A stretch of DNA of 61,910 bases from an uncultured Acetatifactor sp. (GTDB lineage Bacteria; Bacillota; Clostridia; Lachnospirales; Lachnospiraceae), in the NCBI GenBank assembly GCA_910586485.1, contig CAJUIA010000022.1, positions 1-61,910 of the forward strand, read 5' to 3'. A program made the translations under genes and the position numbers. The first letter of the stretch is position 1; each line of letters starts with the position of its first letter. This document shows positions 35,520 to 43,202 of the stretch, one piece after another. The notes under the pieces were generated by a model that saw only the letters and a program-made list of their open reading frames with translations, searched no databases and had not been told where the DNA came from.

Positions 35520-36458
35520 ATGATCAGTGAGGCAGTAATTCGTGCGTTGAGCAGATTTGTACCGCAAGAGAACATACGCCTGCAGGAGCCAATGGCAGGC
35601 CACACTACCTTTCGCATAGGAGGACCTGCCGATTGCTTCGTGCAGATAGAAAATAAAGAACAGCTTATCAATGTGCAAAGATATTTGAGACAGGTGGAAA
35701 TCCCCTTTTTTGTTTTGGGGAACGGCAGTAATCTGCTTGTAAGCGATAAGGGTTACCGGGGAGTGCTCCTGCAGGTCGGGCAAAAGATGAGCCGGATTAC
35801 GGTGGAGGGCAATGTGATTACGGCTCAGGCAGGAGCTTCCATGTCGCAGATAGCAAGAGCCGCGCTGGAGCATGGCCTGACGGGGCTGGAATTTGCCTCC
35901 GGCATACCGGGGACCATCGGCGGAGGCGTCGTGATGAATGCCGGGGCTTATGACGGCGAACTCAGCGGGATAGTTATTCAGGTTAATGTAGTGAATGGTG
36001 AAGGCGAGTACATGGAGCTGGAAAATGATTCCATGGAGTTTGGTTATCGTACCAGCATTATCAGAAACAATCCCTTTACGGTGACCGAAGTGCTTTTGAA
36101 GCTGGAAAAGGGCGACAGGGAACAGATCAAAGCTAAAATGGAGGACCTGGCAGCCAGAAGGCGGGAAAAGCAGCCACTGGAATATCCCAGCGCAGGCAGC
36201 ACCTTTAAGCGGCCCAAGGGATATTTTGCAGGAAAATTGATAATGGATGCAGGCTTAAGGGGCTTTCAGATCGGAGGGGCGAGAGTATCCGAAAAGCACT
36301 GCGGATTTATTGTCAATATGGGAAACGCTACGGCCGAGGATGTTCGGGATGTTATCAGCGAGGTGCGGGAGCGGGTAAAAGAAAGGTTTCGGGTAGACCT
36401 GGAGCCGGAGATTCTATTTCTGGGCTTTGATAAGGCGAAACTTTCAAATGTTGATTAG
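35520..36458 (+). CDS. murB: UDP-N-acetylenolpyruvoylglucosamine reductase
   Basis: Flavoenzyme that reduces enolpyruvyl-UDP-GlcNAc to UDP-MurNAc, the second committed step of peptidoglycan synthesis. FAD-binding segments are HTTFRIGGPADCFVQI and FVLGNGSNLLVSDKGYRG; GIPGTIGGGVVMNAGAYDGE follows; the catalytic Ser lies in YPSAGSTFKRPKGYFAGKLI, the Glu near LEPEILFLG. The 312-residue length and lack of the third-domain insertion fit type II MurB of Gram-positives. It starts 12 bases after the glucokinase stop. After the stop come a small TGTGC/GCACA hairpin (36471-36485) and element copy 3. Confidence 0.96.
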   Translation: MISEAVIRALSRFVPQENIRLQEPMAGHTTFRIGGPADCFVQIENKEQLINVQRYLRQVEIPFFVLGNGSNLLVSDKGYRGVLLQVGQKMSRITVEGNVITAQAGASMSQIARAALEHGLTGLEFASGIPGTIGGGVVMNAGAYDGELSGIVIQVNVVNGEGEYMELENDSMEFGYRTSIIRNNPFTVTEVLLKLEKGDREQIKAKMEDLAARRREKQPLEYPSAGSTFKRPKGYFAGKLIMDAGLRGFQIGGARVSEKHCGFIVNMGNATAEDVRDVISEVRERVKERFRVDLEPEILFLGFDKAKLSNVD

Positions 36459-36498
36459 AATGTGCGCTTTGGCACACAAAGGGGTGTAGTGTGAAAGG

Positions 36499-36603
36499 CG
36501 AAAAGATTTTCTAAGGCGTCAAAGATCGCCGCCAAAGAAAATCTAAGTTTCGTCTCGAAGAACGCAAGGACAGCGTTCTTCCTGGAACTTTAGTTCCATG
36601 GGA
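36499..36603 (+). repeat. Three-hairpin intergenic element, copy 3
   Basis: CGAAA (36499-36503) then AGATTTTCT (36504-36512) pair with AGAAAATCT (36536-36544), the bulged AAG and TTTCG (36548-36552). Inside is GGCG/CGCC. Hairpin B is GAAGAACGC/GCGTTCTTC (36557-36581). Hairpin C is TGGAAC/GTTCCA (36583-36598). The main stem differs from copies 1 and 2 in three core bases on both strands, so pairing is kept. Confidence 0.75.
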
Positions 36604-36615
36604 AGGGGTGTACGG

Positions 36616-37482
36616 ATGAGATTTGTAATTGTGACGGGGATGAGCGGCTCAGGTAAAAGTACGGCGCTGAAAATGCTGGAGGATGCAGGGTTTTATTGTG
36701 TTGATAACCTGCCTATTTCTCTTATGGAAAAGTTTGTAGAGCTGATTTCCACACCGAACAGCGAGATCAGCAAGGTGGCGCTGGGGCTGGATGTGCGTAC
36801 GGATCAATCCTTTGAGGATACCACCAGGATATTAGCCCAGCTGAAGGAAAAAGGGTATAATTTTGAAATATTGTTTATGGACACCGATGAGAATGTCCTG
36901 ATTAAGAGATACAAGGAGACAAGGCGCATTCATCCCCTTGCGCTGGAGGGCAGGGTGGAGGACGGAGTCAGGCGTGAACGGGAGGTCTTAAAAAATATCC
37001 GACAGAGCGCGGATTATGTTATAGACACCACCAACCTTCTCACAAGGGAGCTGAAGGAAGAGCTGGATCGCATTTTTGTGGAAAACGGGGAGTACAACAG
37101 CCTGATGATAACCGTGATGTCTTTTGGCTTCAAGTACGGCATTCCGGCGGACGCAGATTTAGTGTTTGATGTTCGTTTTCTGCCGAATCCCTTTTATATT
37201 GAAGAATTGAAGCATAAGACGGGAAATGACAGGGAGATACAGGATTTTGTAATGGCGCATCAGGAGTCGGAAGAATTTATGAATAAGTTGACGGATATGA
37301 TCCGCTTTCTGATTCCTAATTATGTTAAGGAAGGAAAATACCGGCTAGTGATAGCCATCGGCTGTACCGGCGGTAAGCACCGCAGCGTTACCCTTGCAAA
37401 TGAGTTGTACAAGCGTATGAAGGATAAGGGCAATTACGGGATGAAGCTTTATCATCGTGATATAACAGCCGGAAACTTTTAG
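36616..37482 (+). CDS. rapZ: RNase adapter / nucleotide-binding protein RapZ (YvcJ)
   Basis: A 288-residue ATP/GTP-binding protein of the RapZ/YvcJ family. The N-terminal kinase-like domain has Walker A GMSGSGKSTALKMLED, Walker B-like GLDVRTDQSF and FMDTDENVLIKRYKETRR; the C-terminal domain has FLPNPFYIEELKHKTGND and the conserved GCTGGKHRSV. In enteric bacteria RapZ controls glucosamine synthesis through small RNAs; in Bacillota its job is less clear, with links to competence and cell wall metabolism (family knowledge). ATG 36616 is used; an upstream in-frame ATG at 36598 lies within element copy 3. Confidence 0.94.
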   Translation: MRFVIVTGMSGSGKSTALKMLEDAGFYCVDNLPISLMEKFVELISTPNSEISKVALGLDVRTDQSFEDTTRILAQLKEKGYNFEILFMDTDENVLIKRYKETRRIHPLALEGRVEDGVRREREVLKNIRQSADYVIDTTNLLTRELKEELDRIFVENGEYNSLMITVMSFGFKYGIPADADLVFDVRFLPNPFYIEELKHKTGNDREIQDFVMAHQESEEFMNKLTDMIRFLIPNYVKEGKYRLVIAIGCTGGKHRSVTLANELYKRMKDKGNYGMKLYHRDITAGNF

Positions 37483-37499
37483 GCGGAATGAGAGGAACC

Positions 37500-38474
37500 A
37501 TGTCGTTTTCCAGCAGGGTGAAGGATGAACTGGCAAAGCAGATCAGTATGGCAAGGCACTGCCAGATTGCGGAATTGGCGGCAATCATGAGTTTTTGCGG
37601 CCAGTACGGGAGAGATTCAGGGGGAAATTATACCATCGGATTTCAGACCGAAAATGAAGCGGTCGTAAGAAAAGGCTTTACATTATTGAAAAAAACTTAT
37701 AATATGGATAGTGGCGTTGCTTTAAGCGCCGGGGAGATGCAGGGCATTTTACGAAAGCTGGGCTGGCCGGAGGAACCGGTAAGCCGTCTGGTTATCAAAA
37801 ATGCCTGCTGCAAAAGAGCGTTTCTGCGAGGGGCTTTCCTAAGCGCAGGCTCCATGAGTGATCCTGCCAAAAGCTATCATTTGGAATTTGCATGTACCGA
37901 TGAAAGAAAGGCCAGGCAGCTTAAGGAGGTAATGGCAGGTTTTGGAATAGAGTCAAAGATTATCCTTCGTAAAAAATATCATGTGGTCTACCTGAAAGAG
38001 GGGGAGGGCATCGTGGACCTGCTGAATGTCTGCGGGGCGCCGGTATCTCTCATGCACATGGAAAATCTCCGTATTCTGAAGGAGATGAGAAATTCCGTAA
38101 ACAGAAGGGTGAACTGCGAGACGGCAAATATTGCCAAAACCGTAAATGCCGCTTCCAGACAGGTAGATGCAATAGAATTTTTGAGGGAGCATTACGGTTT
38201 TAAGAATCTTCCCCAAGCATTGCGGGAGATGGCGGAGATTCGGCTGGAGAATCCGGACGCCTCCTTAAAGGAGCTGGGAGAGTATTTCAATCCGCCTATT
38301 GGGAAGTCCGGAGTGAATCACAGGCTGCGCAAGCTTGGTGAGCTTGCCGAAAAAGTGAAAGAAGACGTTCTTAAAAAGGGAGGAGAATATTATGATAAAA
38401 AGAGACATTCAGATCAATCTGGAGAGCGGGCTGGAGGCAAGGCCCATAGCGCTGCTGGTGCAGGAAGCCAGTAA
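37500..38474 (+). CDS. whiA: DNA-binding protein WhiA
   Basis: A 324-residue regulator with an N-terminal LAGLIDADG-like domain (HCQIAELAAIMSFCGQYG, RAFLRGAFLSAGSMSDPAKS) and a C-terminal helix-turn-helix (LKELGEYFNPPIGKSGVNHR). It binds DNA and, in Bacillota, influences cell division and chromosome segregation. ATG 37500 follows GAGAGGAA, 17 bases after rapZ. The last 27 codons run into the next gene in another frame and are Lys/Gly/Ala-rich, unlike normal WhiA ends, which usually stop soon after the final helix; the natural terminus may simply have lost its stop codon. Confidence 0.94.
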   Translation: MSFSSRVKDELAKQISMARHCQIAELAAIMSFCGQYGRDSGGNYTIGFQTENEAVVRKGFTLLKKTYNMDSGVALSAGEMQGILRKLGWPEEPVSRLVIKNACCKRAFLRGAFLSAGSMSDPAKSYHLEFACTDERKARQLKEVMAGFGIESKIILRKKYHVVYLKEGEGIVDLLNVCGAPVSLMHMENLRILKEMRNSVNRRVNCETANIAKTVNAASRQVDAIEFLREHYGFKNLPQALREMAEIRLENPDASLKELGEYFNPPIGKSGVNHRLRKLGELAEKVKEDVLKKGGEYYDKKRHSDQSGERAGGKAHSAAGAGSQ

Positions 38475-38655
38475 GTATGAAAGCAGTATTTACATTCAGT
38501 CGGGCGACAGGAGAGTGAATGCCAAGAGCATTATGGGAATGATGAGTCTGGGACTGGATAACGGCGAGCAGCTGGAGGTTTCTGCCGAGGGGGCAGACGA
38601 ACAGGCTGCCGTTGCGGGAATCGAGAATTTCCTGGAAGGAAGAAAAGGCGCTTAA
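38392..38655 (+). CDS. crh: Crh-like HPr-family protein without the active-site His
   Basis: An 87-residue HPr fold protein. In HPr the PTS phosphoryl group is carried by His15 in the motif GLHARP; here that motif is SGLEARPIA, so Glu replaces His and PEP-dependent phosphotransfer is impossible. The regulatory serine is kept in NAKSIMGMMSLG, the site HprK phosphorylates. This is the pattern of Crh, which acts only as a CcpA corepressor (B. subtilis Crh has Gln there). Position after rapZ and whiA matches the B. subtilis crh locus, though yvcK is missing between them. Its first 83 bases overlap the end of whiA; GGGAGGAG precedes ATG 38392. Confidence 0.88.
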   Translation: MIKRDIQINLESGLEARPIALLVQEASKYESSIYIQSGDRRVNAKSIMGMMSLGLDNGEQLEVSAEGADEQAAVAGIENFLEGRKGA

Positions 38656-38665
38656 AGGAGAGCTT

Positions 38666-39556
38666 ATGGGCAAAAAGCTTCTTTTTGTGTATAATCCTAA
38701 GGCGGGGAAGGCACAGATCAGGTCGAAGCTGGCAGATATATTGGACGTATTTGCGGCCAGAGAGTATGACATAACTATATTCCCCACAAGAAAGCATGAT
38801 GATGCCAGACAGATTGTGGAACGATGTGCAAAGGACTATGAGCTGATCGTGTGCAGCGGCGGTGACGGCACTCTGGACGAGGTGGTTACGGGGATGATGC
38901 AGAACGGTTTCCGCGTGCCCATCGGTTACATTCCTGCGGGAAGCACCAATGACTTTGGCGGCAGCCTTTTGCTGCCAAAGAACATGATCCGGGCAGCGGA
39001 GGTCATTGTAAACGGCAGGAATTTTGCCTGTGATGTGGGATCCTTTAATGAAGACATATTTGTCTATATTGCCGCATTTGGCCTGTTTACGGATGTATCC
39101 TATGAAACGAAGCAGGATGTTAAAAATGTTCTGGGCCATATGGCATATCTGTTGGAAGGAATGAACAGGCTGTCCGCTATAAAATCCTATGCCATGAAGG
39201 TGACCTGCGGCGATAAAGTAATAGAGGATGATTTTATCTTTGGAATGATTACAAATTCTCTGTCTGTAGGCGGTTTTAAAAATATTACCGGCAAAAACGT
39301 AAAGCTGGATGACGGCGTGTTTGAGGTCACGCTGATCAAAAAGCCCAGAAATCCTGTGGAATTGAGCAGCATCATGGTTTCTCTGCTGAATCGGAATATT
39401 GACAGCAGCTATATGTATTGTTTCCGTACGGCGGAGCTGACTCTGGAGTCAAAGAATTCTGTAACCTGGACGCTGGACGGAGAAAACGGCGGCGCTCACA
39501 ATAAGGTAAAAATCAGGAATATCTGTAAAGGAATTGATATAAGGGTAAAAGCATGA
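38666..39556 (+). CDS. Diacylglycerol kinase family lipid kinase (YegS/BmrU-like)
   Basis: A 296-residue lipid kinase with the catalytic domain start LLFVYNPKAGKAQIRSKLAD, the nucleotide-binding GGDGTLDEVVTGMM and IPAGSTNDFGGSL, and the C-terminal beta domain ending WTLDGENGG (a conserved DGE/DGD). It is likely to phosphorylate diacylglycerol or a related membrane lipid; DgkB, BmrU and YtlR are relatives, and the exact substrate is open. It starts at ATG 38666 after AAAGGAGAG, 10 bases past crh, and its end holds the fba promoter, so lipid kinase belongs to the hprK block. Confidence 0.88.
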   Translation: MGKKLLFVYNPKAGKAQIRSKLADILDVFAAREYDITIFPTRKHDDARQIVERCAKDYELIVCSGGDGTLDEVVTGMMQNGFRVPIGYIPAGSTNDFGGSLLLPKNMIRAAEVIVNGRNFACDVGSFNEDIFVYIAAFGLFTDVSYETKQDVKNVLGHMAYLLEGMNRLSAIKSYAMKVTCGDKVIEDDFIFGMITNSLSVGGFKNITGKNVKLDDGVFEVTLIKKPRNPVELSSIMVSLLNRNIDSSYMYCFRTAELTLESKNSVTWTLDGENGGAHNKVKIRNICKGIDIRVKA

Positions 39557-39562
39557 TATAAT
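39534..39562 (+). promoter_or_regulatory. fba promoter
   Basis: TTGATA (39534-39539) and TATAAT (39557-39562) with a 17-base spacer. The -35 lies inside the end of the lipid kinase gene; the start codon is 114 bases downstream. Confidence 0.8.
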
Positions 39563-39675
39563 AGATAAGCGACGAATGCAGGACTGGATGAAAAAGTGTG
39601 CGTTGCTGTTTACAGAAGAAAGCACTCTATAACGAGCTTTATGGTAATACTATATATAAAACGGAGGTAACAAAC

Positions 39676-40539
39676 ATGTTAGTTTCTGCAACGGAAATGC
39701 TGAAAAAAGCAAAGGCAGGCCACTATGCGGTAGGCCAGTTCAACATCAACAACTTGGAGTGGACAAAGGCGATTCTTTTGACTGCTCAGGAGTTGAACTC
39801 TCCCGTTATCCTTGGCGTATCCGAGGGCGCGGGCAAGTATATGGGCGGCTATGATGTGGTGGTCGGCATGGTGAACGGATTAATCAAGGATCAGAACATC
39901 ACCGTTCCCGTAGCGCTGCATCTGGATCACGGCAGCTATGAGCACTGCTACAAGTGTATGGAGGCAGGCTTCTCGTCCGTTATGTTTGACGGTTCCCATT
40001 ACCCCATTGAAGAGAATGTGGACAAGACAAAGGAGCTGGTTGCGGCCGCTCACGCAAAGGGAATTTCCATTGAAGCGGAGGTTGGCTCTATCGGCGGCGA
40101 GGAAGACGGCGTTGTGGGCATGGGCGAGTGCGCTGATCCTGACGAGTGCAAGCAGATTGCTGATCTGGGCGTTGATTTCCTGGCAGCAGGCATCGGCAAT
40201 ATTCACGGTAAGTATCCTGCAAACTGGAAAGGACTTTCCTTCGAGACGCTGGATGCTGTACAGCAGAAGACCGGTGAGATGCCCCTGGTGCTTCACGGAG
40301 GCACTGGCATTCCCGCAGATATGATTAAGAAGGCGATCACTCTGGGCGTTGCCAAGATCAACGTAAATACCGAGTGTCAGCTGTCCTTTGCTGCTGCTAC
40401 CCGTAAGTACATCGAGGAAGGCAAGGATCAGGAGGGCAAAGGATTTGATCCCCGCAAGCTGTTAGCTCCCGGCTTTGAGGCCATTAAGGCTACCGTAAAA
40501 GAGAAGATGGAGCTGTTTGGCTCCGTTGGCAAGGCTTAA
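39676..40539 (+). CDS. fba: Class II fructose-bisphosphate aldolase
   Basis: Zinc-dependent aldolase of glycolysis and gluconeogenesis that splits fructose 1,6-bisphosphate. The 287-residue protein shows AVGQFNINNLEWTKAIL, the metal-binding and catalytic VALHLDHGSYEHCYKCMEAG and SVMFDGSHYP, EAEVGSIGGEEDGV, and the phosphate-binding LHGGTGIPADMIKKAITLGV followed by KINVNTECQ. Codon choice is strongly biased to common codons, as for an abundant enzyme. ATG 39676 lies eight bases after GGAGG. It has its own promoter and terminator. Confidence 0.96.
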   Translation: MLVSATEMLKKAKAGHYAVGQFNINNLEWTKAILLTAQELNSPVILGVSEGAGKYMGGYDVVVGMVNGLIKDQNITVPVALHLDHGSYEHCYKCMEAGFSSVMFDGSHYPIEENVDKTKELVAAAHAKGISIEAEVGSIGGEEDGVVGMGECADPDECKQIADLGVDFLAAGIGNIHGKYPANWKGLSFETLDAVQQKTGEMPLVLHGGTGIPADMIKKAITLGVAKINVNTECQLSFAAATRKYIEEGKDQEGKGFDPRKLLAPGFEAIKATVKEKMELFGSVGKA

Positions 40540-40552
40540 GGTTTTTATGCGG

Positions 40553-40592
40553 AAACCGCTGTCCGGTCAAAAGATCGGGTGGCGGTTTTTTT
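40553..40592 (+). terminator. fba terminator
   Basis: AAACCGC (40553-40559) pairs with GCGGTTT (40582-40588) and the T-run continues to 40592. A GTTTTGTAAAAC palindrome follows at 40601-40612, just before the GH95 gene. Confidence 0.8.
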
Positions 40593-40629
40593 AAGAGGTT
40601 GTTTTGTAAAACGAAAAGGGGAACACATT

Positions 40630-43194
40630 ATGAGCAAATTATGGTATGAACAGCCCGCGAAAGAATGGGAGGAAGCGCTGCCCATCGGCAACGGCAGGCT
40701 GGGGGCCATGGTATATGGCGGAACGGACAGGGAGCAGATCCAGGTGAACGAGGAAAGCATGTGGTACGGGGGAAAGGCAGACAGGATCAACCCGGACTTT
40801 AAGGCCAATCTGCCCTTGATTCGCAAATATTTGGATGAGGGACAGATTGCAAAGGCGGAGCGGCTGATGGACCAGTCCATGTCCGGCTGTCCGGACAGTA
40901 TGCACCCCTATCAGACCTTGGGGGAGATCAGATTTACCTTTTACGGCGTAGATAAAGACGGCGTTACAAATTATAGCCGAAGTCTGGATTTGGACAGGGC
41001 AATGACACTGACGGAGTTTCAGGCAGGGGATACCCTATACCGCAGGGAAATCTTTGCCTCTTATCCGGCTGACTGCATGATTATGCGCCTTACGGCGGAG
41101 GGGCCGGGCACAGTGGACTTTACTGCCAGGCTGCGTCGGGGTAAATTCTTTGACGGCGTGGGTCGGTCAGGCGAAATCGGCATTGAACTATATGGAAATC
41201 TGGGCCGGGGCGGATATGAATTTTCCATGGGGCTGTATGCGAAAGCCATGGGCGGCGGCAGGGTGTCCGTTCTTGGAGAGTGCTTGAACGTGGAAGGGGC
41301 CAAAGAGGTCATTTTATATTTTACCGCGGATACCACTTATCATTATCCGGCAGAAGAGCTGAACGCCTTGACAGAAAGTCTTTTACAGGAACGGCTGGCA
41401 AGGGGAGACGGCCGGCTGGCAGAGCGGAAGGATACAGAGGACTGTTTGCTTACAGAGCAGAAGGCAGGGGACAGACTGCTTACAGAGCGAAAGGCCAAAG
41501 GAGACGGTTTGTCCGTAGATCGAAAATACGCTTTCGAGCTGCAGCCGCAGGACTTCTCCGGGCCTGGAGCACTGCATTTTCTGCATCTGGCAGAGAGAGC
41601 GGATCTTCCGGAATATGAGAGACAGGAATATCGGATTCAGGCGGCACTGCAGGCGCTTCTGCATACAGGAATGAAGCGTCGGATCGAAAAGGCGCTGGGA
41701 AAGGACTGGCAGGAGCTGTTATCGGAGCATGAAACGGATTATCGTGCCCTATATGGCCGCTTTGTGTTTGAGCTGGCGGGCAGTGAAGCCTTTGATGCCC
41801 TGCCCACGGACAGGCGGCTGGAGCAGGCGAAGGAGGGGAATGCAGACGTAGGTTTAAGTAAGCTGCTCTTTGACTTCGGAAGGTATTTAACTGTCAGCTG
41901 CAGCCGGGCAGGTGGGCTTCCCGCCACCCTGCAGGGGCTTTGGAACAGGGACTTTACGCCCCCCTGGGACAGCAAGTATACCATCAACATCAATGCGGAA
42001 ATGAATTACTGGCATGTGGAGAGCTGCAACCTGTCTGAATGCCATATGCCGTTGTTTGATCTTTTGGAGAAGGTACAAAAGAACGGCAGGCGTACGGCGC
42101 GGGAAATGTACGGCTGCAGAGGCTTTGTGGCCCATCATAACACGGACATCCACGGGGATTCTGCACCTCAGGACATCTGGTATCCCGGCTCTTATTGGAC
42201 CATGGGAGGGGCCTGGCTGGCTACCCACCTCTGGATTCACTATCAATATACCCTGGAGGAAGCCTTTTTAAAGAGGGCATTTCCCGTTTTGGCGGAGGCA
42301 TCTCTGTTCTTTGTGGATTTTCTGATTGAGAGAAACGGTTATTTGGTGACCAGCCCTTCCGTGTCTCCGGAAAATTCCTACAGGCTGCCAAATGGAGAGA
42401 GGGGGGCCTGCTGCGTAGGCGCCACCATGGATAATCAGATTCTGCGGCATCTGTTTACGGCCTGTCTGGGGGCCTGGGAAGCTCTGGGGAAGAAGCCGCC
42501 GGAGGGTTGTGAGATTCCGGAGGTAGAAAGTATTCCTGAATTAATGGAGCAGATTAGTACCTGCAGGGATAAGCTGATGCCTACGAGGATCAGTGACAGC
42601 GGCAGGATTATGGAATGGCAGCAGGATTATGAAGAGGTTGCGCCGGGCCATCGTCATATTTCTCATCTGTATGGGCTTTATCCTGGAGGGGAGATTACCG
42701 CGGACGGGACACCAGAGCTGGCGGCAGCGGCTCGGAAGACTTTAGAGTTTAGGCTTTCTCACGGAGGCGGCCACACGGGCTGGAGCAGAGCCTGGATCAT
42801 GAATCATTATGCCAGCCTGCAGGACGGGGAAAAGACCTATCAAAATATTGAAAAGATGCTGGGACAGTCTACTTATCCCAATCTGTTTGACCGGCATCCG
42901 CCCTTTCAGATAGACGGTAACTTTGGAGCCTGCGCGGCAATGTGCGGTATGCTGGCCCAGAGTAACGAAAAGCGAGTGGTGCTGCTTCCTGCGCTGCCGA
43001 AGGCCTGGAATACGGGCTCCGTCAAGGGGCTGCGGCTGGCAGGAAACGCGGAGCTGGAGATGCACTGGCATCAGGGGCAGCTGACAAAGGCGGTAATCAC
43101 GGCACAAAAAGATTATGACACAACTGTCATTTGCGGAACGGAGCATATTGCCGTAAAACTGCAGGCAGGACAAAGCTGGCAGCAAGAGTTTTAG
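40630..43194 (+). CDS. Glycoside hydrolase family 95 (alpha-L-fucosidase type)
   Basis: An 854-residue GH95 enzyme, the family of 1,2-alpha-L-fucosidases and alpha-L-galactosidases, with no signal peptide, so active on imported or short glycans. Marks: WYEQPAKEWEEALPIGNGRL at the start, IQVNEESMWYGG, INAEMNYWHVESCNLSE (conserved Asn residues), MEWQQDYEEVAPGHRHISHL (general acid region) and PPFQIDGNFGACAAM (catalytic Asp). Residues about 255-297, in the N-terminal domain, hold a charged near-repeat insertion with units like LLTEQKAGDR and LLTERKAKGDG that look like a recent in-frame expansion. ATG 40630 is preceded by AAAAGGGGA; the extra 17 codons upstream lack similarity. Confidence 0.92.
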   Translation: MSKLWYEQPAKEWEEALPIGNGRLGAMVYGGTDREQIQVNEESMWYGGKADRINPDFKANLPLIRKYLDEGQIAKAERLMDQSMSGCPDSMHPYQTLGEIRFTFYGVDKDGVTNYSRSLDLDRAMTLTEFQAGDTLYRREIFASYPADCMIMRLTAEGPGTVDFTARLRRGKFFDGVGRSGEIGIELYGNLGRGGYEFSMGLYAKAMGGGRVSVLGECLNVEGAKEVILYFTADTTYHYPAEELNALTESLLQERLARGDGRLAERKDTEDCLLTEQKAGDRLLTERKAKGDGLSVDRKYAFELQPQDFSGPGALHFLHLAERADLPEYERQEYRIQAALQALLHTGMKRRIEKALGKDWQELLSEHETDYRALYGRFVFELAGSEAFDALPTDRRLEQAKEGNADVGLSKLLFDFGRYLTVSCSRAGGLPATLQGLWNRDFTPPWDSKYTININAEMNYWHVESCNLSECHMPLFDLLEKVQKNGRRTAREMYGCRGFVAHHNTDIHGDSAPQDIWYPGSYWTMGGAWLATHLWIHYQYTLEEAFLKRAFPVLAEASLFFVDFLIERNGYLVTSPSVSPENSYRLPNGERGACCVGATMDNQILRHLFTACLGAWEALGKKPPEGCEIPEVESIPELMEQISTCRDKLMPTRISDSGRIMEWQQDYEEVAPGHRHISHLYGLYPGGEITADGTPELAAAARKTLEFRLSHGGGHTGWSRAWIMNHYASLQDGEKTYQNIEKMLGQSTYPNLFDRHPPFQIDGNFGACAAMCGMLAQSNEKRVVLLPALPKAWNTGSVKGLRLAGNAELEMHWHQGQLTKAVITAQKDYDTTVICGTEHIAVKLQAGQSWQQEF

Positions 43195-43202
43195 AGCTTT
43201 CC

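Noticed and set aside
16062..37497. Identical 16-mer GGCGGAATGAGAGGAA before the nucleotidyltransferase and whiA genes
   Set aside because: It spans the ribosome binding site, where purine-rich sequence is expected; two copies alone are not evidence of a regulon.
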